Below are positions 34,998-45,765 of a DNA stretch of 64,000 nt, piece after piece. The notes beneath the pieces were generated by a model that saw only the letters and a program-made list of their open reading frames with translations, did no database searches and was not told the origin of the DNA. The stretch is from Schistocerca nitens. Lineage: Eukaryota; Arthropoda; Insecta; Orthoptera; Acrididae. Position numbers and translations under genes: made by a program. Numbering within the stretch: position 1 is the first letter of the stretch; each line of letters begins with the position of its first letter. Location of the stretch: positions 72,800,501-72,864,500 of the forward strand of contig NC_064614.1 of NCBI RefSeq assembly GCF_023898315.1, given 5' to 3'.

Positions 34998-35126
34998 GCG
35001 AATGTGTCGGCAGGTTGGAAGTGGGGCAGGAGGAATCGCAGCAAGGAATATATTGGGGAGGGGACTTCCAGTTCTGTGATTCGTCTGATTACCAATCGAA
35101 AGCTCCCGAAGACGACGACTGGAACT
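34998..35126 (+). CDS. Secreted protein, probable internal exon
   Basis: The interval lies between a strong acceptor (TCTTTTTTCAG) and a strong donor (AACT/GTAAGA). The favoured frame, with GAA at 35000, reads ECVGRLEVGQEESQQGIYWG then GDFQFCDSSDYQSKAPEDDD and WN. It is acidic with cysteines, in keeping with exon 1. In that frame the exon is phase 1 at both ends, but exon 1 ends in phase 0. Either a small exon is missing between them, or exon 1 uses the weaker donor CTAC/GTGGGT at 30915 (phase 1). The alternative frame (GCG AAT GTG...) is also open, but basic and less protein-like. A possible short next exon ends at CAAACTC/GTAAGT (35440), but its start is unclear. Confidence 0.45.
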
Positions 35127-35201
35127 GTAAGATTGTGAATATTTTAATTTACTTCTTGGATATTGGTATCAAATGTCCCAGGCAAAAATTAAAATTTAGT
35201 T

Positions 35202-35226
35202 TGTGTATGTGTGTGCGTGCGTGTGC

Positions 35227-35281
<55 letters not shown>

Positions 35282-35288
35282 CGTGTGC

Positions 35289-35328
<40 letters not shown>

Positions 35329-35333
35329 ATTTG
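35202..35333 (+). repeat. (GT)n microsatellite
   Basis: About 130 bp of GT dinucleotides interrupted by GCGTGCGTGTGCTT, with two long pure blocks. The cysteine/valine frames across it are artefacts of the repeat. Confidence 0.97.
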
Positions 35334-35769
35334 TCACTGTGGGTTTGTTATGTGTGTGGAAACTGAATTCAGTGAAAGTGTATTAGAATCCAACCCACAA
35401 AGTCAGTACCCGCACGCGGAGAGCCGCCATCGCCAAACTCGTAAGTCTTCTGTTCTTCAAACGCTGACTCTGACTGCCTGTGTTCCACCGGATACGTGAC
35501 ACTAATAACATCAAAGAAGAATTGAGGGAGCTACACCACACATTCCGTAACAGCGGTTACGAGAACTATGTCATAAAAAATGCAGCAAGTTCAATCAGAA
35601 CAAAACAATAAAAGAAAACAAGGAAGAGAAGGTTGCGCTAGTGCACTTATCACATGTGAAGAGCGTCAGTGATAGGGTAGGTAGCGTCCTCCGCTGAAGA
35701 GGTTTCAAACCGATTTTCCGCACTAGCCACAGGATCCACGACATCATAGGTTCCACGAGGGATGCAATG

Positions 35770-36190
35770 AGAAACTTAATATCTCCTTCTTCACTTAAGT
35801 GCCTGGCAGAGGGCTCATCAAACCACCTTCACAGTAATTCTCTATTATCCCATCTCGAACAACAAGCGGAAAAAGCGAGAATCTGTATCTTTCCATGCGA
35901 GATTTGATTTCCCTTTTTTCTGATGATCATTTCTCCCTAGTCGGTCGGCAACAATAAATATTTTCGCTTTTGGAGGAGAAAGTTGGCGATTGAAATTTTG
36001 TGAGAAGATTCCGCTGCAACGAGAATCCCCTTTGTTTTAATTATGTCCACCCACAAATCCTGTATGGTATCAGTGATCCCCTCGACCCTATTTCTCGATA
36101 ATACAAAACGTTCTGCCCTTCTTTGAACTTTTTCGATGTACTCCGTTAATCCTATCTGTTAAGGATCCCTGACCGCGCAGCACTACTCCG
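35770..36190 (-). mobile_element. LINE (CR1/Jockey-like) 3' fragment, minus strand
   Basis: In minus-strand translation, fragments match the C-terminal region of the LINE at 36200-38117: a VQRRAERFVLS-like block near 36110 and downstream segments to the CCAGGCACTTAAGTG end at 35800. Frames shift several times. It is arranged head to head with the next LINE piece, which belongs to the same broad family. Confidence 0.7.
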
Positions 36191-36199
36191 AAAGAGGGG

Positions 36200-38117
36200 T
36201 ACTGATCCCCCATTGTACACAAAACGGGTCAGATCGCTGTCGGAGAAGCAGCGAAAAAAGCATGCCAAATTTAAAAGAGTGCAAAATGCCCAAGATTGGC
36301 AAAGTTTTGTAAAATTTCGAATATAGTGCGTACTTCAATGCAATATGCTTTTAATAATTTCCACAACGAAATTCTGTCTCGAAATCCGGAAGAAAGCCGA
36401 AAGAGATTCTGGTCATACATAAAGCACACCAGTGGCAAGACGCCATCAGTACCTTCACTGCGCGATAACAACTGTGAAGTCACTGATGACAGTGCCACTG
36501 AAGCAGAGTATTAAACACGGTTTTCCAAACCTCCGTCACCAAAGAAGACGATGTAAATATTCCTGAATTCCAATCAAGAACAACTGCCAAGATGAGAAAC
36601 GTAGAAGTATATATCTTCGGTGCAACAAAGCAGATTAAAACAGTTAATAAAGCCAAGGCCTCCGGTCCAGACTGTATACCAGTCAGGTAAGGTTCCTTTC
36701 AGACTATGCTGATGCAATAGCTCCATATTTAGCAATTATATACAATCACTCACACGCCGAAAGATCTGTATCTAAAGACTGGAAAATTGCTCAAGTCACA
36801 CCAATACCCAAAAAGGGAAGTTGGAGTAATCCACGAAGTTACAGGCCCATATCACTAACGTCGATTTGAAGTATGGTTCTGGAACGTATACTGTATTCGA
36901 ACATTATGAATTATTTCGAAGAAAACGATTCAGCATGGATTCACACAATATCGTTCTTGCGAAACACAACTAGCTCTTTATACTCATTAAGTAATGGGTG
37001 CTATCGACAGGGGATGTCAAATTGATTCCATATTTTTAGATTTCCAAATGGCTTTCGACACCGTTCCTCACAAGCGTCTTCTAACCAAACTGCGTGCCTA
37101 TGGAATGTCACCTCAGCTGGGTTACTGGATTCGTGATTTCCTGTCACAAAGATTACAGTTCGTAGCAATAGAAGGAAAGTCATCGAGTAAAACAGAAGTA
37201 ATATCCGGCGTTCCCCAAGGAAGTGTCACAGGCCCTCTACTGTACCTGAACTATATTAACGACACAGGAGACAATCTGAGTAGCCGTCTTAGATTGTTTG
37301 CAGATGATGCTGTCATTTACCGTCTTGTTAAGTCATCAGATGATCAAAACGACTTGCAAAATGATTTAGATAAGATATCTGTATGCCGCAAAAAGTGGCA
37401 ATTGACCCTGAATAAGGAAAAGTGTGAAGTTATTCACATGAGTACTAACAGAAATCAGCTAAATTTCGATTACGCGATAAGTCACACTAATCTGAAGGCT
37501 CTAAATTCAACTAAATACCTAGGAATTACAATTACAAATACCTAAATTGGAATGATCACATACATAATCTTGTGGGTAGAGCAAACTAAAGACTGCGAAT
37601 CATTGGCAGAACATTTAGAAGGTGCAACGGGTGTGCTAAAGAGACTGCTTACACCACGCTTGTACGCCCTATTCTGGAGTATTGCTGTGCAATGTGGGAT
37701 CCGCATAAGGTGGGACTGACGGATGACATCGAAAAAGTACAAAGAAGGGCAGCTCGTTTTGTATTATCGCGAAATAGGTGGGATAGAGCCACAGATATGA
37801 TACGTGAATTGCATTGGCAGCCATTAAAACAAAGGCGTTTATCGTTGCGACAGGATCTTCTCATGAACATTCAATCACCAGTTTTCTCCTCCGACTGAGA
37901 AAAAATTCTGTTGACATTCACCTATATAGAGAGAAAAGATCATCACGATAAAATAAGAGAAATCAGAGGTCGCACAGAAAAATTTAAGTGCTTGTTTTTC
38001 CCGCGTGCCGTTCGAGAGTGGAACGGTAGAGAGAGAGCTTGAAGGTGGTTCATTGAATCCCCTGTCAGGCACTTCATCGTGAATAGCAGAGTAATAACGT
38101 AGATTTAGATGTAGAGA
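36200..38117 (+). mobile_element. LINE (CR1/Jockey-like) reverse transcriptase, 3' two-thirds
   Basis: Decayed upstream blocks (SEKQRKKHAKFKR, then KDWKIAQVTPIPKKGSWSNP and RSYRPISLTS near 36770-36870) lead into a 183-codon open frame at 36994-37545. There FLDFQMAFDTVPHKRLLTKL is motif A with the first catalytic aspartate, IEGKSSSKTEVISGVPQGSV is motif B, and LFADDAVIYRL is motif C with both aspartates intact. CRKKWQLTLNKEKCEVIHMS follows. After a stop the C-terminal region appears (LEYCCAMWDPHKVGLTDDIE, KVQRRAARFVLS), and the element ends near AGATTTAGATGTAGAG at 38117. The core polymerase motifs survive, but stops and shifts on both sides prevent function. Confidence 0.88.
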
Positions 38118-38149
38118 CGGACAAGCGTAGTGTAAACAGTCTCTTTAGT

Positions 38150-38640
38150 AAATTTGTTACATTTGCTACATTTATTGTGCCAATAAAACCAGCCTTCGCT
38201 TCCCTTTCTCCACAACATTTTCAGTTTAAGTTAATTTGGGTTGTTCGTATAGTAATTCCTAGGTATTTAGTTGATTTTAAGGTCTTTAGATTGACTGATC
38301 TATCGTGTAAGGTAAGTTTAACGGACTCCTTTTAGCATTCATGTGAATGACCTCACAATTTTCAGTATTTAGATCAATTGCCCATTTTCGCACTATACAG
38401 ATATCTTTTCTAAATTTTTTGCAATTGGTTTTGATCTTCTGATTACTGTACAAGAAGATGGACGACAGAATCATCTACAAACAACGTAAGACGGCTGTCC
38501 AGATTGTTGATAAGGAATAGTAGAAGGCCTAAAACACTACCTTGGGGAACGCCAGAAATCACTTCTGTTTTACTCGACAACTTTCCGTCAATTAATTACT
38601 GCTTTAGTATATGAATTATGTTGTCAGTGGAGAGTTGCCT
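38150..38640 (-). mobile_element. LINE (CR1/Jockey-like) palm fragment, minus strand
   Basis: On the minus strand, motif B reads LSSKTEVISGVPQGSVLG near 38590, motif C reads LTLFVDDSVV (F-ADD changed to F-VDD) near 38490, and the following block has ENCEVIHMNAKRSPLNL. It is the same family as 36200-38117 but a separate, shorter, damaged copy in the opposite orientation. Confidence 0.8.
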
Positions 38641-39430
38641 ACGTAGGTAAGATCAGGAGGCCAATCAGCACACGAGTAGCAGAACTGACGCAATGTGCGA
38701 TTACCGCAGCGCATTAAGTAGGCGTTGGGGGAATACCACCGTAACAGTGAAAAACCTGTCTAGCTCCAAGAAGCCCCTTGTGCTGGCGGAAGAATCATAA
38801 ACACGTCGGGGAAGAACCGGTACGGCTCACGGACGCCACAGCCTAAGCCAGCGGCCTCTCACACACGGAAAATCGCGCCCTTGCAAAGTGAGGTTCACAG
38901 AGTGTTTGCACTATGCATCAGCCCAACTTGGCTTAATTCACCTCAACCCAGCTTGCATGGTGAAGCTGCCTTTGTGCACTGCCGGGTACCATGATAGACG
39001 GCTTATTTAACACTGCATCGGCAAGGGCAAGAGAATTATTACAATAATCGAACAACCTGCTTCGAAAAAAAAACAAAGATTTCTGAAAGTCCATTTAAAC
39101 CGGAGTGGGGACTTCCTTATTTTTTGTTAGATGTGACAATAAAGTCAAATGTCTAATCTATGGAACAGTAATCGCGTGTGTGACAAAATCGTCGACTGAA
39201 ATACACAGAGAAGTATAGTGAAATCATATGGGTCACCAGAGAGATATAATTAAAGAAGTTGCAAAGTCATGCAGAAGAGAATTCTGTATCAACAAATGAG
39301 GTTCTTACCAGTACTTCGTCATGTTTATTTTGGTTATAGGTCCTGTAAAGCAAATCTAAGTCTGTTTACATTCCTCTCAAATATTTATTCGTTTTCGTTT
39401 TGGTTTGTATTATTCTCAATACAATCTTTT
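38641..39430. other. No recognisable gene
   Basis: GC-richer block 38640-39000, then AT-rich sequence. I recognise no domain or defined repeat. Confidence 0.3.
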
Positions 39431-41160
39431 TCCTCTACTTTAGGCCGAAGAAGATGAAGGGTGCTGCGAAAGAACTCTTAGAGGTAGTTATAAAGTTGCA
39501 CTACGATTAGCAAGAGCTGGAAAGCCGTTTATGGAAGGGCCTTTAATAGACTTTTTTTGACAGTAGTAGAGATAATGAATCACACATTAGCTCCCGCATA
39601 CGGCAGAATATCACTATCTAGTATGACAGTATCTCGTCGAATCAGCGACATTGCAAGGAATTTGCACGGACAGTTGGCAGCCGCAATTGAAAACCTCCTA
39701 GCGTACTCCATCGCACTTGATGAATCGAGGGATATTAGCGACACACCGCTGCCGTTGCTTGGCGTGGCGTGAAAGACGATCTACGTGTGACGGTATAGAT
39801 CTTGGTTATGATTCCGATGAAGGACACTGCTACAGGACGGATATTTGACCACAGGTTGAAATGGCATGCGAGGAACAGGATTCACTTGGGAAAGCTGTTT
39901 TCCGTAACCACAGACGGGACGCCGGCAGTGCGCGGCAAAGTAAAAGTATTTATTGTCCTACTGCGGAGAAAACTTAACATGCCCGATTTAGCTTACGTTC
40001 GTTTTTTTTTTTTTTCACACCAAGGGGTCTTTTGTGTGAAAGTTAGCGGTTTTCGGGTCGTGATGAAAGTAGTGGTGCGTATCGTCAACTATATTCGTCC
40101 TTACGGGCTCATTCATAGTCACTTCAAAGAATTTTTGATTTCATTTGAAGAGGTATATTCAGATATCCCCCATCATGCTGAGCTATGCAGGCTTAGCAAA
40201 GGAAAATTAATTTCCCGAGTTACGCGATTACTCCACGTCGTGGCTCAGTTTTTGGAGAACAAAGGATGTCTGACGCCACTTCTGCGTAACAATGAGTAAG
40301 TAACTAATTTTGGCTTTTGCAAATATTGTAGCTGTTCCAAAATATTTATGTCTGAAACTCCAAAAAGAAAATAGTCTCCTCAACGATATGGTCGGCAAAA
40401 TAAAAGCTTTCCGACGTATACTTCATCTCCTCAAAAACAACCTTTCAGGCGAAAGTATGTAACGCTTCCTTGAGCTATGTAAGGGATACATAAATATTAT
40501 CTTCAGTGAGGCATCTTCAATTTTAAAACTGCTTTATTCAAAACGGTACTATGGTTATGTTTGACAGCGTGTTTGTTGGAATAGGCGGGCATTGAAAAAT
40601 TCGTCGCTTGAAATTGAGCTTAGCGGCGATTACAGTTAATGTGCTATTATATCACCAAGATGAAAATAAAGTCTATTGTGCTAAATACGTAAGTGTAACA
40701 TTATATTAAAAACCTTATCCACAATACCCGATTATTAAAGCATAGCGCCTTTCAGTACTTCATTTATCAAAGTTCGGAATTGTTTTTGTTACAGGGAATT
40801 ACTAACTTGCAGCCAGCACTTGGTATGTTTTTAAAACACTTTCCAATAGTAACTGAAAGTATGCCTCACGATTTACATTTAGAACTAATCGGTTTGCAAG
40901 CCGATAAGCATCCAAGTTCATTTTACAATACCAAAGGTTTTCTTGACTTCAACCTTCATTTTCCGAAGAAAGAATCTTCTAAGCTGCACAAAGAAGAAGC
41001 TAAGATTATTTCTATGTTTGGTTCCACATGTGCAGGTGAAAGATTTTTCTGTTTGATTGTATGAAAACTATATTTCGTGAAACTATTTCTGATTGTAATG
41101 TAATAAACGCTCTAAGAATTGCTGTCAGCCGACCCCTTGTTCTAGATCTTAGTAGTATCA
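39430..41160 (+). pseudogene. hAT-type transposase relic (GTF2IRD2/ZBED-like)
   Basis: Blocks follow the order of hAT transposases related to those domesticated in GTF2IRD2-like proteins. They are YKVALRLARAGKPFMEGPLI near 39490, SSMTVSRRISDIARNLHGQL then AIENLLAYSIALDESRDISD near 39620-39740 (first catalytic region, DES-DISDTA in relatives), and TTDGTPAVRGKVKVF near 39910. Further on are FHQGVFCVKVSGF-VMKVVV then RIVNYIRPYGLIHSHFKEFL near 40030-40140, VAQFLENKGCLTPLLRNNE near 40240, and FYNTKGFLDFNLHFPKKESS then SKLHKEEAKIISMFGSTCAG with ERFFC near 40930-41050 (the C-terminal dimerisation region). A poly-T tract at 40002-40014 and several stops break the frame. A ~0.5-kb AT-rich gap (40330-40790) separates core and C-terminus. 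Confidence 0.8.
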
Positions 41161-41740
41161 TTGCAAATAAAAAAGAAGAAAATAGAAGAGATAATTTTTT
41201 TGTTGAATACAACATTAAAATTATTGTTATTATTTATCTTTTTTGTACCGGTAGTGTTGTTCCACCAAACTATGCTCTCCATCCACCGCATGGAAACATT
41301 TGGCAATGATGAAGAAAACAGAGGCTACGTATTGGAGAAAATCGAGAAGGCGGAGCGAGTGAGGAAAGCGATCGCTAATGCGTAAAGTCGGGGAAAGGGT
41401 TGCACTGTCTTCAACACGGCGAAACCGTCTCCTGCACTCTGCATTGCGCGATGCACTCGTGCAAACACCAGGAGAGGTCCTGGCCTAAACAAAAACCAAA
41501 AACCTATAGACGGACTGTCAGTATATCTCCGCGCACACCAGGAGGGAAACGTGTACACCATAGGCCAATTGCTGATTTCCAGACTGTCGCCAGTTTTGTA
41601 CTAGACGGGTATCTACGAAACACTACCTTCCGTTATGATTCTCCTGTTACATTCTAGGGCCAATGAGGTTTCACATGTTTGACGTATTGACACCGAGTGA
41701 CAGTAATAATTAAAAGCACGTTTCCTCATGAAAACCAGCC
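41161..41740. other. Unassigned region downstream of hAT relic
   Basis: A 74-codon frame ends METFGNDEENRGYVLEKIEK, but nothing links it to a known gene. No other feature is supported. Confidence 0.3.
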
Positions 41741-41745
41741 TTGAC

Positions 41746-41776
41746 CTGAGGAAGATCGTTGTAATACGGTCGAAAC
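41746..41776 (+). ncRNA. Hammerhead-like core motif (solo PLE-type fragment?)
   Basis: CTGAGGA, one extra A, a 6-bp stem GATCGT/ACGGTC with loop TGTAAT, then GAAAC. Following the core, AC-GTCG-GT could form a minimal stem III with a T cleavage position. Stem I pairing is not convincing by eye. The CTGAGGAAGA...GAAAC pattern is shared with 59164-59194. Confidence 0.4.
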
Positions 41777-41789
41777 GTCGGTTTTGTAC

Positions 41790-43475
41790 TTTTTAATGGA
41801 AGTATTTTATACAGTGACACAGTACATTACACAGAAGTATTTTAATCATTAAGGCGAATCTTAGCTTGAACACTTTTGTCCAGAGGGTCGGACCACGGAA
41901 TGTTACAAACCCAACATTCACTCACAGAAAAAGAAGACTGTAAACAGCCACTGTGAGATCGTTTGTAATTATTGCAAAGCATTTCCGAAGAAATTTCCAT
42001 CATCATTTGGTGTACTATTTTAGCGTCAACAGCGTTGATCTCTGCCTCACCAGTGTGATAGAAATTCTTTGAAAAACGAGGAAGCATCTTTAGATTCAAT
42101 ATTAAGATTAGGATAACAACATGCATGCAACCACTTCTTTACACACTTGTTATCTCAAGATGAGTATCATTGTTTACTTCAGATCATCGTCAGAAGGGAC
42201 GGCCTGTGAAATGCATGAAAGAATCAATGTAATTCTTGAATTTTAATATTGTCACGAAAGTGATGGACATTACCGCCATATGAATACTGCATATGACTCA
42301 ATCCACTTATCCTCTTAATTGCTCTGGTCTTTCAAAGCTAGTTTTAATGGCTATCGTCGACTTTGTAGCGTTCGACTGCAAGTTAGCTCAAAATAAATTG
42401 TAATTAACACATAATTAAAATTGACCAAGAAATCGCAGAAATAATTTTTGGATGTTTTTGTTTAGGTTAGCTGAAGACAACGAGATAATGGTTATAATTT
42501 CTACTCTATTTGTATTGAACCATTCATTTTAGAGCTTGGTCTGTACCTTGGAAACCATTGATCCTTCTTAGTGCTTTCCACATAAATCTTTTTGAGCCCC
42601 TCATTTCTTTTCGTTACACTTAATTCCGAAAATTCGTCTTCCTCTTCTTTTCCGTTATTTGCAAGTCGGTGTTGTAGGTACGTGAAATGTGTTTAAAACG
42701 CAAATTCTCAGAAATGAACTTCTCACGTTAAAACTTATGTTACAGATACAGAGGATTCATTTGTGAGAAAAGCTCTGTTTCACTCTGTTCATGTGATTAT
42801 TATACCCTTCTTCCTCCATCCGTTGCTTGTTAATTTGTTTCCAAAGTAGCGGATTTTCTTTATATCGCCGTCTGTTTGATCCCCAATATTCAAATTAAGT
42901 TTTCACTAATCTCACTTCTACTGTCCCTGAACATAATGGTATCATTTTTTATACATCATCGCATTTTCTGATCTCTGTAGACCGTTAAATCTGTTTCACG
43001 TATCCCTTAATTCGTTTTCTTCTTCATGGGAACCTTTCTACTTAGGTATACTCAACTTTCACTGGTTTGCCTGCAAGAATAATCACAATTCGGTATTTTC
43101 GTATGTGCAGTCTACCAGACGTTAAAAGAGCCGATGTGATAGTTAGGAAAATTTGATCGTGAAAGTTAAGCTACGTTAAAATTTTAGTAATCACCATGTG
43201 TAACACATTACATTGAATATGGAAGAAATAATTTCTTGCATGTAATAAGCAACTGACGTGGTAGATGTCAGGATCGACATTTCCTCCAAAATGTGTTTCG
43301 GTCGTTGAATGTAAAATCTGTAGTGGAAGATTACAGTGTCGTATTTGGGTGTATCCTTTACCGAGGGCCGAGCGGAGACACCTCTAACTGATACTTACAT
43401 CGATATGGTGTCTGTTCTTTTGGACATGTCCGAAAGAAAAGACACCATTGATGACCTGTAGCCGTTTAGAACGAA
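41790..43475. other. No recognisable gene
   Basis: A minus-strand 94-codon frame at 41842-42126 has an NAVDAKIVHQMMMEISSEML segment that looks protein-like, but I cannot assign it and it has no supporting splice or repeat context. The rest is AT-rich and featureless to me. Confidence 0.3.
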
Positions 43476-43757
43476 ATTAGAATTATATTAATACCGCCAG
43501 CTGCTGACGCGCATTGATATGTATCAACGGGGACAGGTGAAAATGTGTGCCCCGACCGGGACTCGAACCCGGGATCTCCTGATTACATGGCAGACGCTCT
43601 ATCCACCTAAGCCTTTGGTGGATCAGATCGGTACAGCGTCTGCCATGTAAGCACGAGATCCCGGGTTCGAGTCCAAGTCGGGGCACACATTTTCACATGC
43701 CCCCGTTGATACATATCATCGCCCGTGAGCAGCTGACTGTATTAACATAATTCTAAT
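43476..43757. mobile_element. Palindromic element with two convergent tRNA-like heads
   Basis: The left arm (from ATTAGAATTATATTAATAC) is the reverse complement of the right arm (to GTATTAACATAATTCTAAT) with few differences, over about 130 bp each. Each arm carries a tRNA-like unit: GCCCCGAC ends, GTCTGCCATGTAA anticodon region (TGT, threonine-like), and B box GGGTTCGAGTC. The two units face each other across AAGCCTTTGGTGGATC. These look like a dimerised tRNA-derived repeat, not functional tRNA genes, since the flanking arm sequence is repeated and the right unit is damaged. Confidence 0.75.
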
Positions 43758-43920
43758 TACCTCTAATTGAAGTCAGGCACCGGCCGCGGAATGTATTCGG
43801 CCCCACAGCCTTGATTACTGGCAGCACTGTGCGATGTGGTGTTGTCGGAAGACAATCAGTTACTCATCAGGTTACCTTCCATTCAGAAAGCTGTTGCACT
43901 CAGCGACTGTTATATTAACT

Positions 43921-44210
43921 TGTAAATTATAGATTGCAGCAATCAGTCGCCCTTTTTTATTTATTTTTTTAAAATTTTATTGAGCAGATCTAGATTTCGG
44001 CTAGAAGGTAGCTATTCTCAATGCACTACTATTATTTTCGCTCAATGCATTGAGTATTCAATGAACTGTAAATGAAGCCCGACCAACAGCCACTACATGC
44101 ATTGAGCGTAAATAATAGTGCATTGAGAATGGCTAGCTTCTAGGCGAAATCTAGATCTGTAAAATGAAATTTAAAAAGGACGACTGATCGCTGCAATCCA
44201 TGATTTACAA
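43921..44210. mobile_element. 290-bp foldback MITE
   Basis: The left TGTAAATTATAGATTGCAGC and right GCTGCAATCCATGATTTACA ends are inverted copies. Inner arms also pair (ATTCTCAATGCACTA(C/T)TATT, CTCAATGCAT). Arms of about 115-120 bp leave a short centre. No coding capacity. Its target duplication is not clear. Confidence 0.75.
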
Positions 44211-45155
44211 CCAGTTTCTCCGTCAGTAGATGGTGGGCAAAGAGCAACGTGAAGTTGATCCGATGAAGATCATCCTCTTGCGTACAGTACGTCTTCAGCT
44301 AGTTCATAGACTGTGCTGGAGCATCTAGGACATAGATTCACTACAATGTCGTAATCAACTAATAGAAAGCTACTGCGGTGGATGCCATCGATCCCAACAA
44401 TCAACTCTTGACGAGAGCTGGAGAAATTGAGTATTTAAAGCGAGATAGCGTGAGGCTATGACGCAAAGCTGGGTTCGTGTCCTCCTTATTCCACTACATT
44501 TACTTATCGGGCTGTTAACTGTTGTGACGGCCCTTCGCTTTGTGCTCTATTTGCAACGTGCTTTACCGGCTAAGGAATGTGCTTGTCTCACTTCCTCTGT
44601 TTTTCCGTCCTCTTCTCCACTGAATGCGTATTCCTTACCCGGCAGACTGTCGTCGACTTGACTCTCTTGCGACATAATTTCTCGCTTCTTGCTTCCTCCT
44701 CTGTCTCTGGCAAAACTCAGATGCCAGAGAAATTTTTCCATATCTCTTCTCAACACCGTTGTAAATCTGCAGTCACATACTAGGGTTGCCCATGGCGGTC
44801 ACATTTAAGACTAACTGAACACTTGTTAGGGCCGTTATATGATTATTACGGTGATCCTGCATCAAGCACATTTCGATTTATTCGCAGAATACTGGGAACT
44901 TTGTCGCTGTTTACAAGTGACGTTCTAGCAGAGATTAATATGAGTTGCATTACAATACTGGCCAAGCGCAAGAGATACATCTGACCAGGAGCTCACCAGC
45001 AAAGGATTTTTGTAACGTTTTTTATAGTTATAGTATGAGAATTCGGAAATCAAACATCAGTTGCCCGAAGCACTAGACTGAGCTCTGGAAATTTGTCGAG
45101 AAAAACAGTCTGAAATTTTCCGATGAACCTTATTTTACTAAATATGATGAAACTG
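44211..45155. other. No recognisable gene
   Basis: No supported feature; short frames only. Confidence 0.3.
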
Positions 45156-45159
45156 TGAA

Positions 45160-45765
45160 GTCGAGCCATGTGGCTGACTGTGTAGCACTGGGGAAAGGTA
45201 ATTCCGTAAGTAAGTGATCGCTGCTTCGAATCCTACTGTGGTCCTTCGCTCTTTCACTTTATTTTTCTATTCGGTTCGAATACCTCCATCATTTAAACGT
45301 AAAATTCATCAAATACCTGCTAATTAACATAATAATTAATCGTTAATAACTTTTATGAAAAATTCGTGACTTTCGTTTCTAATTACACATATTGAAAAGA
45401 TAATTTTTAACTATCAATATTTTATAAAAGACTACTCATAAAGATTGTTTAAACTAAAAACATTACAAATTTATTGACAACCTTTTGTTCAATATCGATA
45501 ATTAAGAGTATAAATGTCTACATTTGCAATGGAAACTGGAATTTACTGTACAATGTGTAATTTGAAACAAGATGTTCAATTTTTATAATAAATAGTGGTT
45601 AAAATATATTAATTATCTTATATTTGATGAATTTTGTATTTAAATGATGCAGGTATTCGAACTGATTGGGAAAAATGAAATAAAGAAAAGACTGTAATGA
45701 GACTGGAACAAGCGATCCATCCATCACCCATTTACTACTGACTGCTCTTCTGTCATGTATCAGTT
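45160..45765. mobile_element. ~600-bp foldback element at the gypsy insertion site
   Basis: The segment around 45240-45320 (TCGGTTCGAATACC-CCATCATTTAAA, AAAATTCATCAAATA) is the reverse complement of 45630-45700. Pairing continues inward (TTTC-AATTACACAT) and, less well, outward. The outer part of the left arm has a tRNA-like B box (GCTTCGAATCCTACTG). The gypsy LTR begins at or just beyond its right end. Confidence 0.6.
45762..45765. repeat. Gypsy target duplication, left
   Basis: AGTT directly before the left LTR; the same four bases (56310-56313) follow the right LTR. A 4-bp duplication is typical of gypsy integrases. Confidence 0.85.

Noticed and set aside
35015-35499. Cysteine/valine-rich frames over the GT tract
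   Set aside because: They are translations of a dinucleotide repeat. Only the first 37 codons or so (to 35126) belong to a plausible exon.
41842-42126. 94-codon minus-strand frame as a host exon
   Set aside because: Somewhat protein-like, but no splice context, homology or neighbouring exon could be shown.
43549-43685. Two functional threonine tRNA genes
   Set aside because: They lie in inverted repeat arms, the right unit has substitutions in the stem, and the surrounding arm sequence is also duplicated.
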